From contig JACVTC010000002.1 in the NCBI GenBank assembly GCA_016946835.1, positions 1,901,001 through 1,965,000 of the forward strand: DNA of 64,000 bases, written 5' to 3'. Below are positions 1 to 13,666 of the stretch, one piece after another. The notes under the pieces are model-generated. The model worked only from the letters and a program-made list of their open reading frames with translations, did no database searches and was not told where the DNA came from. The DNA comes from Neocallimastix lanati (nom. inval.) (Eukaryota; Neocallimastigomycota; Neocallimastigomycetes; Neocallimastigales; Neocallimastigaceae). The translations under genes were made by a program, and so were the position numbers. Every line of letters starts with the position of its first letter. Positions within the stretch are counted from its first letter, which is position 1.

Positions 1-508
1 TAAGCGGAGATATTGACATACTTTGATCTTCATTCAATTCTAATTTATTAATTATCTTTCCTTCTTATATAAATTCATAATGAATTTTTTCATCATAGTT
101 TTGATTTAATACCTAATGATTATAATTTCAATCAATAACTTTAGATAATAAATATGTTAATAAATTTATTATACACAAAAAATGAAATTAATGGGAGTAT
201 TGCATTTTTTCAAATTGCATATCGCAAAATATTTTTCATTCTTACATAATATATGAAAAATGTATTATGTTAAAAAAAAAAAAAAAAGCAAAATTATTTG
301 TTATTTTTTTTTCTATTTTTTATTAATCACATTCGAAATTAAGAAAAATTCATGTTTAAAAAGTTTTTGAAAAATATTCTCAAATTATTATAAAATTTTA
401 AATATTAAACATAAATAATAGTAATAATTAAAAAAAATAATGTTAGTATTAATAATAAACTATTTTTTAAATAGTAAATATTTAATATTAATTAAATGAT
501 TGATTAAT
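1..508. other. AT-rich DNA with one half-copy of the GCGAAATGC-type repeat
   Basis: No gene seen. At about 190-235 a stretch with repeated GCAT and CGCAAAA words (TTGCATTTTTTCAAATTGCAT) resembles the left part of the repeat at 519-712. The remainder is A/T runs. Confidence 0.5.
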
Positions 509-518
509 ATATCCTAAC

Positions 519-712
519 CTTTATGAATATAAAAATGGGATGCATTTCTCCAAATTGCATTTCTCCAGATCGCATTTCGCTATTTTTGAAAGTATGTGGC
601 GTATTAAAAAGTGTAGCATTTCGCCAAATTTCAATTCGCCAACCTGGTGAAATGCAACTCGGTGAAATGCAACATTTTAATACTACGCCATTTGGCGAAA
701 TGCACTAATAAC
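519..712. repeat. MITE-like inverted repeat, GGCGAAATGCA family
   Basis: Left half carries three GCATTT(C/T)(G/T)CC-like words in a row. The right half carries the reverse-complement word GGTGAAATGCA twice and GGCGAAATGCA once, so the unit is an imperfect inverted repeat. The same words form the ends of the MULE at 58297-61132, so this is probably a short non-autonomous relative. A possible 10-bp flanking duplication is TATCCTAACC (509-518) against TAACCTAACC near 708-717, one mismatch. The 61-codon open frame inside is a by-product of the repeated words and is not called as a gene. Confidence 0.55.
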
Positions 713-1209
713 CTAACCCATTAAATTAGAACTATAAGGGAAACCATTAATTTATTTAATCATAGATGTAAAATAATTTTGAAACAGTAAATTATTATAT
801 AAATATAAATAAATATAAATATATATAAATATATATATCATAAAAAAAAAAGAATAGACTTAATGCTGATATTAAATAAAGTATTATTAACAAAAGAAAA
901 ATATTTAAAATAATAATCTATTTTTTTTTTTCATTTATTTTAATTTTCATTTAAAATATAAAGAACTTTTAATTTTTATATTAAAAAAATTTAATCAATA
1001 TTTTACCAATATTATTATATTGGTAAAATTAGGACATATTAAGGATTTAAGTTTTTATTACAAAAGAAATATTTAAACGTCATATTAAGATAATTATATA
1101 ATTACAAAAATGATTATGCAAATCATTAGAGTTTTTAACTTAGTTACAATATTTTTAATAACTTTTTAAAAAAGTTTATAATAAAAGAAAAAATAATATA
1201 TATATATAT

Positions 1210-1260
<51 letters not shown>

Positions 1261-1788
1261 ATAATAATAATTTTATCGAGAGTATATCAGAAAAAAAATT
1301 TTTTTTTATATCAAACAAATTCATACAATAAAATTATGATTTTTTTAATAAAAATTACATGAAATAATTTTCTAAATTTTCAATATAGTTTATTATTTTT
1401 ACTTTAATTGTATTGTCATTCTAAAAATATATATATATATATTTTTTGTAGTATGGAATGAATCCATAATTTTTTATTTAATATATTATTATCCTTTTAT
1501 ATTTTATTTGTCTCATCTTTTTTAATATTTTCATTAAAAGGATTTTTTTTTGAATTATTTAACAGTAATATTTACTTCGGTTTTCTATTTTAAATTTATT
1601 TTAAATATAATTAATACTAATAGATATTATTATTATTATTATTTTTATTAATTTTATTTAATATAATATAATATAATATAATTTAATTTAATATATTTTT
1701 ATTTTTTATTTTTTATTTTTGAATTTTAAATTGATGATTAATTATAATTTATACAAATATATATATCAAATAAATATAAAATCTACCT
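713..1788. other. AT-rich intergenic DNA
   Basis: Contains a poly-T run of about 46 bases (1211-1256) and short ATA/TTA repeats. No coding signal seen. Confidence 0.6.
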
Positions 1789-2146
1789 TCATACTAATTT
1801 TATTTTCATTTCTTCTAGTATATTAGAATGAAAAATACGTAAATACTTTTGGAAGGCAACAGGAGATAAGCTTCTACCATTTTCATTATTACAATGAAAA
1901 CAATTATATCTTAATGAAGAAATACAATGATTTATATTATTTTCATTATTCATTGAGCATTTATGCTTATCATTATCTAGTTGGTCACCATGAATTGGAC
2001 AAAAAACATCTATAATAATTATGAATTGGTAAATTCTTTATCAAATTATGCTTTGGTTTAATATTTTTATAGGTTATAATTTTAACTATTAATGGACTAA
2101 AGTGAGTATAAGTCTTATTAGCTAAAAGAGAGACTTGATCTATCAT
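1789..2146 (-). pseudogene. Broken coding relic with a CPIHGD...CFHC zinc-finger-like pattern
   Basis: Two minus-strand reading segments of higher complexity than their surroundings. Segment A (2146-1985) starts ATG and reads 53 codons. Segment B (2009-1789) is in another frame and can follow a TTATTATAG acceptor. B contains CPIHGDQ, then HKC, HC, NCFHC and ends ...LEEMKIKLV. The order Cys-Pro-x-His-Gly-Asp ... Cys-x-x-Cys resembles CHC2-type primase zinc fingers, but that is inference from a short pattern. No upstream exon with a convincing start was found, so this may be the 3' end of a decayed mobile-element gene or a real small gene with an unrecognised intron. Confidence 0.35.
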
Positions 2147-2299
2147 TATATATATATATTTTTTTTTCTTTTGGTATTAAAATTAAAAAAATAAAAAAAA
2201 AAAAAACAGCTTGATAATCATGAAGATAGAAATCTCTATGTATTAATTTAAAATTAAAGATTTATATAGTTTTGATGATAGTTTACAAAAAAAAAAAAA

Positions 2300-2432
2300 A
2301 AAAAGTATTGAAAAATACTACTAAAAAAATTTAAATTTAAATAAATTGTAATCAAAAGCTAGCTTTAAAAAAACATTTTTTTTAAAGCTAGCGTAAAATA
2401 AAATAAATAGTATTGAATAATACCATTTATTC
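2300..2432. repeat. Cluster of three adjacent hairpins
   Basis: Hairpin 1 near 2303-2318: AGTATT/AATACT. Hairpin 2: arms 2358-2373 and 2377-2392, 16 bp perfect, GCTAGCTTTAAAAAAA and its complement with a 3-nt loop. Hairpin 3 near 2405-2432: ATAAATAGTATT paired with AATACCATTTAT, imperfect. The A/T context makes small hairpins common, but the GCTAGC core of the middle one is not expected from composition. Confidence 0.6.
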
Positions 2433-2814
2433 TATTTGATTTTATTTTATATATTTTTTTAATTATTAATATAATTTTTTTTTATTAAATAAATAACATA
2501 TTCTATATAAATATTAATTTAATTATGATATAATAAATATATATATATATATATAAAATTCTTTTTAAAAAAATAAAAAGAAAAAAAAAATATATGATTA
2601 ATTTAATTTATTTTGGAGTAAAGAAAAAAACAATTTGAACAAAACAATGTATAACATAAACAAATATATATATATATATTTTTAGTTTATATCTTTATAG
2701 GAAATTTGATTAATTAAAAATTTAAATTTTTTACGAATGAATATATAATTATTAATTAAATTTTAAAAAATAAATAATAAAAATAAATAATAATTTAGAA
2801 TTATTAATAAAAAA

Positions 2815-2980
<166 letters not shown>

Positions 2981-3484
2981 TATATGGATTTTACTTCTGA
3001 AATAATTTTTTAAAAATTTTTTTTTATTATATTTTTTATATAATATTTTTTAAATTATTATTATTATTAATGTTATTATTAGTATTTTTTTTTTTTTTTT
3101 AAAGATATATTTAAAATTTTGAATGGTAGATACTATACAAATATAAATTTTTATGAGTTATGATTGAAATGCTTTTTTTTTTTTAATCAATATATGTAAT
3201 GCTCAAAATATGTAAATAAATTGAAATATTAATTGTTGACTATTTTTAATTCTTAAAAATAAAATACAAAAACATACCGAAAAATTATTATTAATTATTT
3301 ACTATAAAAATATTTTTTAAAAAAAAAAATTTATACTAATATTTTTTTTTTCTTTTTCTTTTTGAAATTTATAATAAAAATTTTCTATTGAAATTTATAT
3401 TTAATAGCTTATATTTATATGTTATATATGTAATTAGCTTTTATAAAATAAATATATATTTTCTTTCTATATTTTATTAGGTTT

Positions 3485-4068
3485 TTATAAGTCAACATCA
3501 TCCAAATCACAATCACCACAGCAACAGCATCTACAGCATCCTAAACAGCAAGCAAATAATGTTGTACTAAATAATATATAAAATATAATTAATTAATTTT
3601 TTTTTTTTTTTATTTTAATATAAATATTATTGATTAAGGTATATGTTAATATTTATATAATAATATAATAATGTTATTATAAATATATTGTGGCAGAATT
3701 AAAAAATTAAAAAATAAAAAAAAAAATTTTCTTTTTTCTATTTTGTTATTAATTATTTACCATAATGTAAGACCACAACAAAGAGATAAATTGGATGCAA
3801 CACCTTTGTCACCCTCTCTTTCACCTTGTTCAATATTTTCTGGAGCATTATTATTTACAGGATAGGATTCTGAATTAGTATATTGAGCTGAAGCATCATA
3901 GGTATTTGAAGTATTAATAAAAGGATTAGTATAGGCTTGACCATCTGGTACTGGTACTTGTGATTCTGGATTAACTTCTCTAGTATTGACATGTGCACTT
4001 TCTGGAGGATTAATTAATTGCTCTTCTTCAGCTGAAGAAATTGGATAGACCTTTTCATCACTTGCCAT
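3485..4068 (-). CDS. Small two-exon protein with Cys-rich C-terminal tail
   Basis: Function not recognised. Exon 1 is 4068-3761 and exon 2 is 3566-3485; the 194-nt intron has a GTAAAT donor and TATTTAG acceptor and joins in phase, giving 129 residues. Reading through the donor instead would stop after ...LTLW. Residues 1-90 are acidic, Pro/Asn/Ser-rich and probably disordered (NPFINTSNTYDASAQ). The last 36 residues hold 12 cysteines, including LSLCCGLTL, ACCLGCC and CCCCGDCD, and end in an acidic DLDDVDL. The hydrophobic Cys-dense block could be a palmitoylated membrane patch, a short membrane segment as in Cys-rich CYSTM-like tail proteins, or a metal-binding tail. It stands alone, more than 2.5 kb from its neighbours. 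Start is the first ATG of an open exon (MASDEK). Confidence 0.7.
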
Positions 4069-5730
4069 TTTTTATATTTTTTTCTTATGACTTTTAATAA
4101 ATGAATTTTAAAATTCTTGAAGATAAATTATTTGTTACAATATATTTTTATTATAATATTGAATAATGAATTTTTTTTTGGTTTAAAATAAATCACTTAA
4201 ATAAAATTTATTAAATATGAGTAATTATTATATTAAATAAGTGATGATGATGATGAACAATTAAACCAAGTATAACAATATAAAAATAAACAAGAAAAAA
4301 AAATAAGAAAGAAAAAAAAAAAAAAAAAGAAAGAAAAAATAAGAAAATTAAAAATTAAAAAAATAATATATTTATACAATCTATAAAAATAATAATATAA
4401 ATGGATGTATATAATTTAAAAAAATAAAAAAAATTAATATAATAAATAAAATTTATTAAAAAGAATATGGTTTAAATTATATATATATATATAGATATTT
4501 ATATAGTCTACAAATTGAATAGTTTTTTATTTAAAATATATATAATATATAATAAAAATAATTATATAAAATAAGATAAAATAAAGTAAAATAAAATAAA
4601 ATTAAATTATTTGAAATTAAGTGCTTAAATATAAAAGACTATATATTATATTTATTTCATTGTGCTAATTCATTTTTTTTTATTATGTGAAAAATTATTG
4701 ATTTTTTTTTTTTTTTTTGATTAGATTAATATATTAATTTTAGTTATGAACAAGTTTAAATATGATAATTTATATATATATATATACATATACATATTTT
4801 AAATTGACAGATATTTTAAAATTTAATTTTATATTTTAAAAATATTAAATCAATTTTTTTTTTTTTTTATTTGTTATTATTATTATTGTTATTATTATTG
4901 TAAAAATTCTATTAAATTTATTAATAGTAATAATTTTAAAAAAAATAATATATAAATTTAAAGTTTATTAATTATTAGAAAAATATATTGAATAAAAGTT
5001 TTTATTTATATATACATATATATTTTTTTTAATTTTAAATTTTTTTTATTTCGTTATCTATATTTTTATTTTTAATTTTTATTTTTATTTTTATCTTTAT
5101 TTTAATAATTTTTTTTTTTTTTTTATATATATTTTACTTTTATTATTTAAAATAATAAAATAGTATATAAAATATTTAATCGTATTTATATATGGAGAAT
5201 TTCAATACTTTTAATTAAAAAGTTTAATAAATATATATTTATATATATTTTGATTTTTATGAAATTTAAAATATTATAAAAATAAAATTAAAAAAAAAAA
5301 AAAATAATTAATATGTTCCGAGTAAAAAAAAAATGAAATATGCATTAATTATTTATTAATCATTATTATATAAATTTTAATTTAATAATAATAAAATTTG
5401 AATTAAATAAAAAAAAAAAATTAGGTAAAATATATATATAATATAATAGTTTAATTAAAATAAAATAAAGAATTTAGGTAAAGTATATTATATATATATA
5501 ATAGTATAAATTTTTTAATTTTATTTTATTTTTTTTTTTAATTTTTATTTATATATATTTATCTTTAACGGAAAATTTCAATATTTTACAATTACTGAAC
5601 AAAAAAAAAAAAAAAAAAAAAAAGCTTTTATGATTTGATATTTGATTTTATTAAATATTTTTAATGTTAAAAATAAAAATAAAAAAGTTCCTAATTTATA
5701 AAACCCGTCAATAATTTAAAAGTCATAATA

Positions 5731-5761
<31 letters not shown>

Positions 5762-6784
5762 TATTATTAATATTTTATTTTTATTTTTTATATTTCATAT
5801 ATTTATTTTTATTTATATTTAATTATTTTTTTTATTTTATTCAATTTTATTTCAATTTTGTTTTATATATGAATGTACTTTTTTTTCTTTTTTATTATGT
5901 AATTTTATTTATTTATTTATATTCATTGTATTTGATATTATTTTAATTTATTTTTTTATTTTTATTATTTTTATTTTTATTATTTTTATTTTTTTATTTA
6001 TTTTTATTTTTATTTTTTATTTTTTTTTTTTTAATTTTAAGAATGTAAAATAAAAATTAAAATGATTATGAATTATTCAAATTTAGATTATTGTTATTAT
6101 TAGTATTATTATTATTCTTTTATCTTATAAAAATTAATATCATTTTCTATATCTATAACTATAATCAATTTGGTATTATATATTTATTATAATCTAATTA
6201 TCACTATTTTTTTTTTATTATATTTTATATATTTTATATTATTTTTATTTTAATAATGATTAATTAGATTAAAAAGATTTGTTTAAAAAAAAAAAAAATT
6301 TTTTTTTTTGAAATCAAAATGTTATTATTATTATTTTTTTTAAATATATCATAATATTTTGTAATGTTTTTAATTATAGTTGTATTTAAATAATTTTTTA
6401 GTTATGATATATATATATATATATATAATATTTTTAACTTTTTTTTTTATTAATTATTAAATATTATTTAAAAAATTGTATATATTATTTTAAGATATTG
6501 TTATTTTATAATATATATATATATTATATTTTAAACTTTTTATTAAGCTTAAGCAAAGTTTAAATTATAAAGCTATATATATAAATTTATTTATTTTGTA
6601 ATTAATATATTTTTTTCCTTATGATCTTATGATATATTTATTTATTTATTTATTTATTTTTTTTTTTAATAAAAATAATAAATATAAATTTATTATTAAT
6701 ATTAATTTATTTCATTCTATTAATGAATTTATTATTTTGTTATTTATTTATTAATTATTAAATATTATTTTTTTATTTTTATTT
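4069..6784. other. AT-rich intergenic DNA
   Basis: T-rich and A-rich runs, short TA repeats and a (TTA)n stretch at about 5731-5760. No exon-like sequence seen. Confidence 0.6.
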
Positions 6785-7271
6785 TTAGAAGTTTTTAATT
6801 TCAATAGATGAAATGATATTTTGTATTTTATCTTCAAAGCTTTCTTTCTTAAGATTTTCTTCAGAACAACGACCTCTAACAGATGTTTTTAAATCTTCTA
6901 AAATATTTTCAAATATTCTAAAAATATATATTTATTTATTGTTATTTGATTGAAGTTTTATGTTAATATTAAAATTTATACTACTTATAAATATATATGC
7001 ATTTTATTATTACTATTGTCATTATTATTATTATTATTATTATTTAAATAATAAATAATTATTATATATAAAATTATTACTTTGAATCTTCCACAAAATC
7101 CCATAACATCACTTTCAAAACTTCAGTATCTAATTGAATTTGATAGTAATCTTCTTTAGTAAATGAAAAGAGTCTGACATATTCAATTATACCCTATTAT
7201 TATTATTGTTAAAAATTTAAAATTATCATTTAATATTTTATTTGATAATATTTGTATAATATACATATATA

Positions 7272-7303
<32 letters not shown>

Positions 7304-8081
7304 TAAATATTTATGTATAATTTATGATGATTGAGTTGAATTATACTTTACTTTTAACAATATGTTTATAATATTAGTTTTTATATTAACTCTATTCAAT
7401 TCAACATTTCCATAATATTCTATACGTTCTGTAAATAATCGATCAATATTTGACATTAAATTTTGATCATTATTTATATATGGATTTGTAAATGAAGAGT
7501 AAGAGCCTGTAGCAGCTGAATTTTGTAATAAGTAAGGATTATTATATTGAGTTGGGGTCATTTTATTTTTGTTAAATGAGGATTCTATTTTCATCAATAT
7601 TATGATATGTGATTTGATATTTATATAATTATGAAATAGGCATAAAAGTATATAAATAATTTAAATAAATAAAAAATAAATAAATAAATAAATAAATAAA
7701 TAAATATATAAATAAATAAATAAATAAGCAATTAATTAATTAATTTTACTATTAATATTGTAATCTTTAATATATAATATTATAACTTATTATAATTATT
7801 TATTAAAATTGTATTTGCTAATTTATATATATAATACCTGAAAGTGTATCTGATGATTTGTTAACATTTGCGTATAAAACCTTATTAATATCAATACAGT
7901 ACATTTCATACTGTTTTAATACGGAGATCCAATAACTTGATATTTGATCTAACTTATTATTTTGAAGTTTTTGATTAAATGAATTCTTTGCTACATAAAT
8001 TAAATTATTTCCTGAAACTTGAGTATAACGATTTAATAATGTCTAATTATTATTATTTATCATACCATGAAATAATAATAA

Positions 8082-8170
<89 letters not shown>

Positions 8171-8818
8171 GTGTAAAAAAAAAAAAAAAAAAATTTTATA
8201 ATTGTAATTATATATTTATATTATATATATTTATATTATTTAATATTATTAATTTGAATAATATATATATTTTAGTTATAATTATTTTGTATAATATATA
8301 TATATATTTATCTATATTTGATATTATAATTACTTGAATTAATTTTTGACAATCAACAATATTGATTGAGATATCACTTAATGCTTCTTTTTCTTTGTTG
8401 AATATATCATTGTTTGGAGAAATTGGTGTTATTGGTGAAGCAGGAGATGCTTCTTGGTTTTTGTTATTATTTATTTCTTCATTATCTTTATATAGTTCTT
8501 GTATATATATATTGTAAATTGAATTAATAGTATTAATTCTTAAACGATCTAAGAACTGAGCAAGAAGTAAAAGTTTTGGTGAAACTTTAGTACGATATGA
8601 AAGTTTTTCAGAATATTTCTATTTTTTAATAAATAATAAAATTATATACAATACATTATAAATATTTTATTTTTTATATTTCTATTTTAATTAAACTTAT
8701 AAATATTATTGCATTTATAATTTATAATAATATTTTGTTATTTATTGTTTAGGTTGAACTTATAATATTATAATACATATATTTGAAATATATATATATA
8801 TTATTATAAAAATAAAAA

Positions 8819-8849
<31 letters not shown>

Positions 8850-9135
8850 ACCATCATTCTATCAAATATATTGCTCCAGAAATTTTTTAGACCATTATTT
8901 AACTTAGAATAAACAAGATCTTTATTATTTGATAAAAGATCTAAACTTTTAATATCTTGTTTTGCTATCATCTTTATACATATATTATATTTTATTTTTA
9001 GATACATATATATTTAGAAGTAGAATTTTTTAATTAATTATTATTACTTTTATTAATATCGATTTAATATAATTATATAGTAGATAATTTATTGTAATGA
9101 ATAAAATATTGTAACAAATAAAATATTGCAATAGT

Positions 9136-9211
<76 letters not shown>

Positions 9212-9373
9212 TATTGCTTGTATAATATTTAATTCTTACATTTAATTTTGGTATTATCGTTTTTGTAAATTCATTTACTAAAAATTCTTCACTTTTCAAT
9301 ATAAGCGCTTCAAAATTATTCGAATAACTTTTATCAATTTCATTATAATATTTTTCTGTATTAAATATATTTC

Positions 9374-9417
<44 letters not shown>

Positions 9418-11928
9418 TTATTTTATTAATATAAAAATAATTAATTATCTTTTTATTTCATTATCATCATCATTATTATTTATTATTATTTCTATTCACA
9501 ATTTTTATATAATAGTATATAATAGTAATAAAAATAATAATCCATATAATTTACCATATAATCCATCAATACAATTATTGAATAAATCTTCAATAATATT
9601 TGAAATCCATTCAACTGTAATTTTTATAATTTTTTCATTTAATGGTGTTATTTTTTGTATATCTTCTAAAACATTAATTTGGGAATGGGATGATTTTAAT
9701 AAAGCTAGTGAATGATTATAAGCATCTTCTTTTAATTTATTATTCTATTATTATTTTTATCATCATTATTATTTTATTTTATATTTTTAAATTATTGTAA
9801 TATACATAAATAGTATAATTTAGTCATGATTATATTGATTATTTTAATTAATATAATAATATCGGTTATAACTAACTTTTTGTGATGTTTGTATGGATCT
9901 ATTAATTATACTTAAGTATCTATTACATAGTTCATTTACAACATCCTTAAGTTTCTTATTAGCTTCCATTCTTTCCTGTTTATGTATGAACAATTGTACA
10001 AGTTAATATACTATTTTATTTTATTTATTTTTCATTTTTATTTTTTTGAATTATATTATTCATATAATTATTACTTCATCATTAAGGTTTGCATAGTATA
10101 AAACATTTGATAATGCTTTTTTATCCTTTTCAAGGAAATAATTTGTATAAGATACTATGAAAATATTTAATTCATTAAGAAATTTCTCATTTAATGTATT
10201 TATTTTTTTAAGTTGTTCCTCATTTGATTCATCAGTACTTTCTTTAATCTGATTTTCATCTAATATTTCCTTTAATCGAATTAAAGCACTTTATATTGTT
10301 GAAATTTTATATATTATATTAATGATTAACATTTACAATTAATTAAGTTTAATTTTTTTTTTTTTTTTTATTTTTATTTTCTATTTCTCTTATAATTTTT
10401 TATTATTATTTATTTTCAACTTACTATGATGAATATTCTTTATAAATTTGAATTGGTGGAAAATGTAAACCAATTAATAAACCTACATTAACAGAACTTT
10501 CTTTCATTGGTTTCTAATTTTATTTATTTATTTATAAGAGGAAAAATAAATTTAATAGTTTTATAAAAATTTTTTTTATTTTTATTTATTTATATTTATT
10601 TGTTATTATTATTATTATTATTATTGTTTTTTACTACATTGATATTTAAATGCAAATATTACATAGAAAACTTACAGCTGTATCATTGATTTTTATTTTT
10701 TTTGATATTTCTTTCATTATTTCTTGACATTCTTCATCAATTTTACTAAAACCAGATATATCTTTATATTTTTTTAATAATTTTTCAGTTTTAGAATAAT
10801 AAAAAACTGCTTGTGAATATTGTGGTGGATTTTGGTCTATACAATGACTTAATCTTGCTGGTAATTCTAATATAAATTGAAGCTAGGAGCATTTATAGGA
10901 ATATTTATTGAATATCAATTTATTTATTTATTTATTTATTTTGATTGATAATTTATATTATTTTTAAAAATTAAAATTTTAAAAATTGTATATTTTAATA
11001 TATACCTTTTTTAATAATAAATTAATACTATTTAATTTATGAATTTTTTCACGACTTGTTTCAAGAGAATTATTTATTTCACTCGATGTTTTTGTAATAT
11101 TTTTTACTTTATCAAATAAATTATTCATTTCTGTATCTATATTATCAATTTCTTTTCTCATCTTCATTATTTTATAAAAAAATTATTAAAAAATAAAAAA
11201 TGAAAAATCTATTTAAAAAAAATTTCTCAATTTAAGAATATTTATTTATATTTATTATTAATGAAATCCAAATTTACATTTTGAATTGAATCGTTTGCAT
11301 TAATAAATTTTCTGTAGTTATCATAAATTAAACCTTTCATTTCACTGTCTAATTGCTTTGTTTCTATTTTTTTATTTATTTAATTATTTATTAATGGAAT
11401 ATATATTATTTTGTTTAATATATTATTTTATTGTTTAATATTTTTATTTGTTTTACTTTATATTTCGATTTTATAACTGACCTGAAGACAATTTATTATT
11501 TTCCCTTAATAATGCTTTCATATTATATTCTTTCTTTACTTTCTTTATATATTGGTTTGAATCAAATGCTAATGAATCTTTTCATTATTATTATTTTTAA
11601 GAGAAAAAAAAAAAAAGTTGTTACGGTATATATATATAAATAAAAAAAAAGAAAAAAAAAGTTAAGAGTGAATAAACAATTTTAGTTAAACTTATAATAA
11701 ATGAATTTTAATATAATAGGATTATTTATATTTACTAATATCACTAGGATTTCTTGGGACTTTTTTAACTTTTGGTTGTTCCTGAATTCCATAATAACCT
11801 TTTTTATATTATATATATATTAATATAGTTATATTATATTATAAATAAATAAAGGATTAAAATATACTTTTTAAAAGTCCTCTGGCTTTTTCTTTATTTT
11901 TTCTATTTATTAGTCTCTCATTTTCCAT
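6785..11928 (-). CDS. VPS51: Vacuolar protein sorting-associated protein 51 (GARP/EARP subunit)
   Basis: Seventeen exons: 11928-11868, 11798-11736, 11568-11482, 11363-11278, 11161-11006, 10882-10676, 10513-10425, 10288-10075, 9975-9877, 9744-9555, 9355-9240, 8971-8852, 8618-8334, 8042-7838, 7584-7352, 7193-7081, 6917-6785. They sum to 2457 nt, 818 residues, all phases matching; animal VPS51 is about 780. The N-terminus has the family's LKSYYGIQ and a Vps51 helical block (QLDSEMKGLIYDNYRKFI, then LQFILELPARLSHCI). The C-terminus has NLMSNIDRLFTERIEYYGNV and IQLDTEVLKVMLWDFVED, which line up with the conserved VPS51 end. VPS51 tethers endosome-derived vesicles at the trans-Golgi with VPS52, VPS53 and VPS54. 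The exon 4 to 5 join shortens the first coiled coil by about five residues relative to animals. Donors are GTAAxT-like except GTTAGT after exon 9. Introns carry (TTA)n and poly-A/T runs. Confidence 0.93.
8076..8170. repeat. (AAT)n microsatellite in a VPS51 intron
   Basis: About 31 uninterrupted units, followed by A18. It lies in the intron between exons 13 and 14 and ends up about 30 bases from the 5' edge of exon 14. The apparent poly-Ile reading frame is the repeat itself. Confidence 0.9.
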
Positions 11929-12452
11929 GATTATTAAATACAAAAACTAATTTCAATATTATTTATTTATTATTATTATTGCTTTTAGATTTACTAAATC
12001 TTTAGATATAAATATATATATAATTATAATATTTTTTATTTAATGTTATCTTTAGAATAATATTTTTAATTATTTTATTTTTTTGGTAATTAATTATTTT
12101 TTAATATATCATAGTAATTTCAAATAAAAATAATAATAAAAGTATATAATGAATAAAAAAAAATATATTTAAAAGTTTATTTTTATTATATTTTTAATTT
12201 TTGAGATTTGTTTAATATTTTTCATTATCAATTTTTTTTTTAATTATTTATAAATAAATATTATATAAATATATATTAAAAATATTTATATTTTCAAGAT
12301 ATTATATTATATTAAAATATATATAATAGTATATATTAAAATAGTTTTATTTAATAAGTATAAAAATTTATGATATTAATAAATATTAATATTGAATTTT
12401 TATTTTTATTTTTATTTTTATTTTTTATTTAATTATACATAAGTTATATTAA

Positions 12453-12495
<43 letters not shown>

Positions 12496-12500
12496 ACAAA

Positions 12501-12567
<67 letters not shown>

Positions 12568-13615
12568 AAAATAATTAATAATAAATTATAAATAATAAAT
12601 AATAAATAATAAATAATAAATAATAAATAATAAATAATAAATAATAAATAATAAATAATAATAAATAATAATAAATAATAAACAATAAATAATAAATAAA
12701 AATATAGTTATTTTTATTTATCATATGATATAATCATTATAATTAATAAATTATAATAATATGATATCATTAAATATATGTATGTAGAAATAAATATATC
12801 TACATTATATCGATTTAATTTATGGATAAATTTTATAATATTATATAAAATTTAATAAAAAATAATAAATTTTTTAAATATGATAATATAATTACAAATT
12901 AAATTTTTATGTTTTTATATTTAATCTATAATAAATCAAGATATTATAAGGTCTACTTTGATAAAATTACTCTTTTTTTAATTGTTTCTTATTATTTTTA
13001 TATTTACTTCTTTTTTCTTCAAATACTAATATAATAAAATAATTATTTTTCTACTCAATGACTATTATTTATCATTGATGACGAATTAGATTCAATATTA
13101 TATTGAATCTAATTATAAGTTTTATGACGTTTTATTAATTATTATCTATTATTGAAGAGTAATTAGTTTTTATATTATTTTTACTATCATTAATTTATGA
13201 GAAACTTTAACATTTGAGGTTGAAGATAGTTCTTTTTAATATTTTTTTTATCAATAACATGAAAATGGTGCTAAGAGAATTTGTGTCGTTATACCATATG
13301 CTATTTTATCTAGCAATGCACTTAGCCCTCTTAATGAAAATTTCATTGATGAATATTGTAATTTTTTTTTTTATTTTTTTTGAAAATATTATAAAATATT
13401 TGTATATATTAAATGAAATTTTAATATTATTTGAAAGTAATTTAAATAAATCATTTTAATTTACTTTTTGCGGTTATCTTCAATGATATTACTATCATTA
13501 CTATTACTATCAATTTTACCAATAATGTTTTTTAGTAATTGGAAATATAGTATTATTTTCTTTCAGCTCTTCTTTAATTGTAAATTGTAAATTGTAAATT
13601 GTAAATTGTAAATTT

Positions 13616-13666
<51 letters not shown>

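Noticed and set aside
711-722. CCTAACCC telomere-like word (also near 57700)
   Set aside because: Single occurrences, no tandem array.
8804-9299. Minus-strand frames with poly-Lys/Asn or poly-Phe
   Set aside because: They combine real VPS51 exon codons with intron homopolymers; the exons proper are 8971-8852 and 9355-9240.
13214-13459. 81-codon plus-strand hydrophobic frame
   Set aside because: Low complexity after residue 45; another frame of the same DNA reads more protein-like (IPYAILSSNALSP), and neither has a start or splice context.
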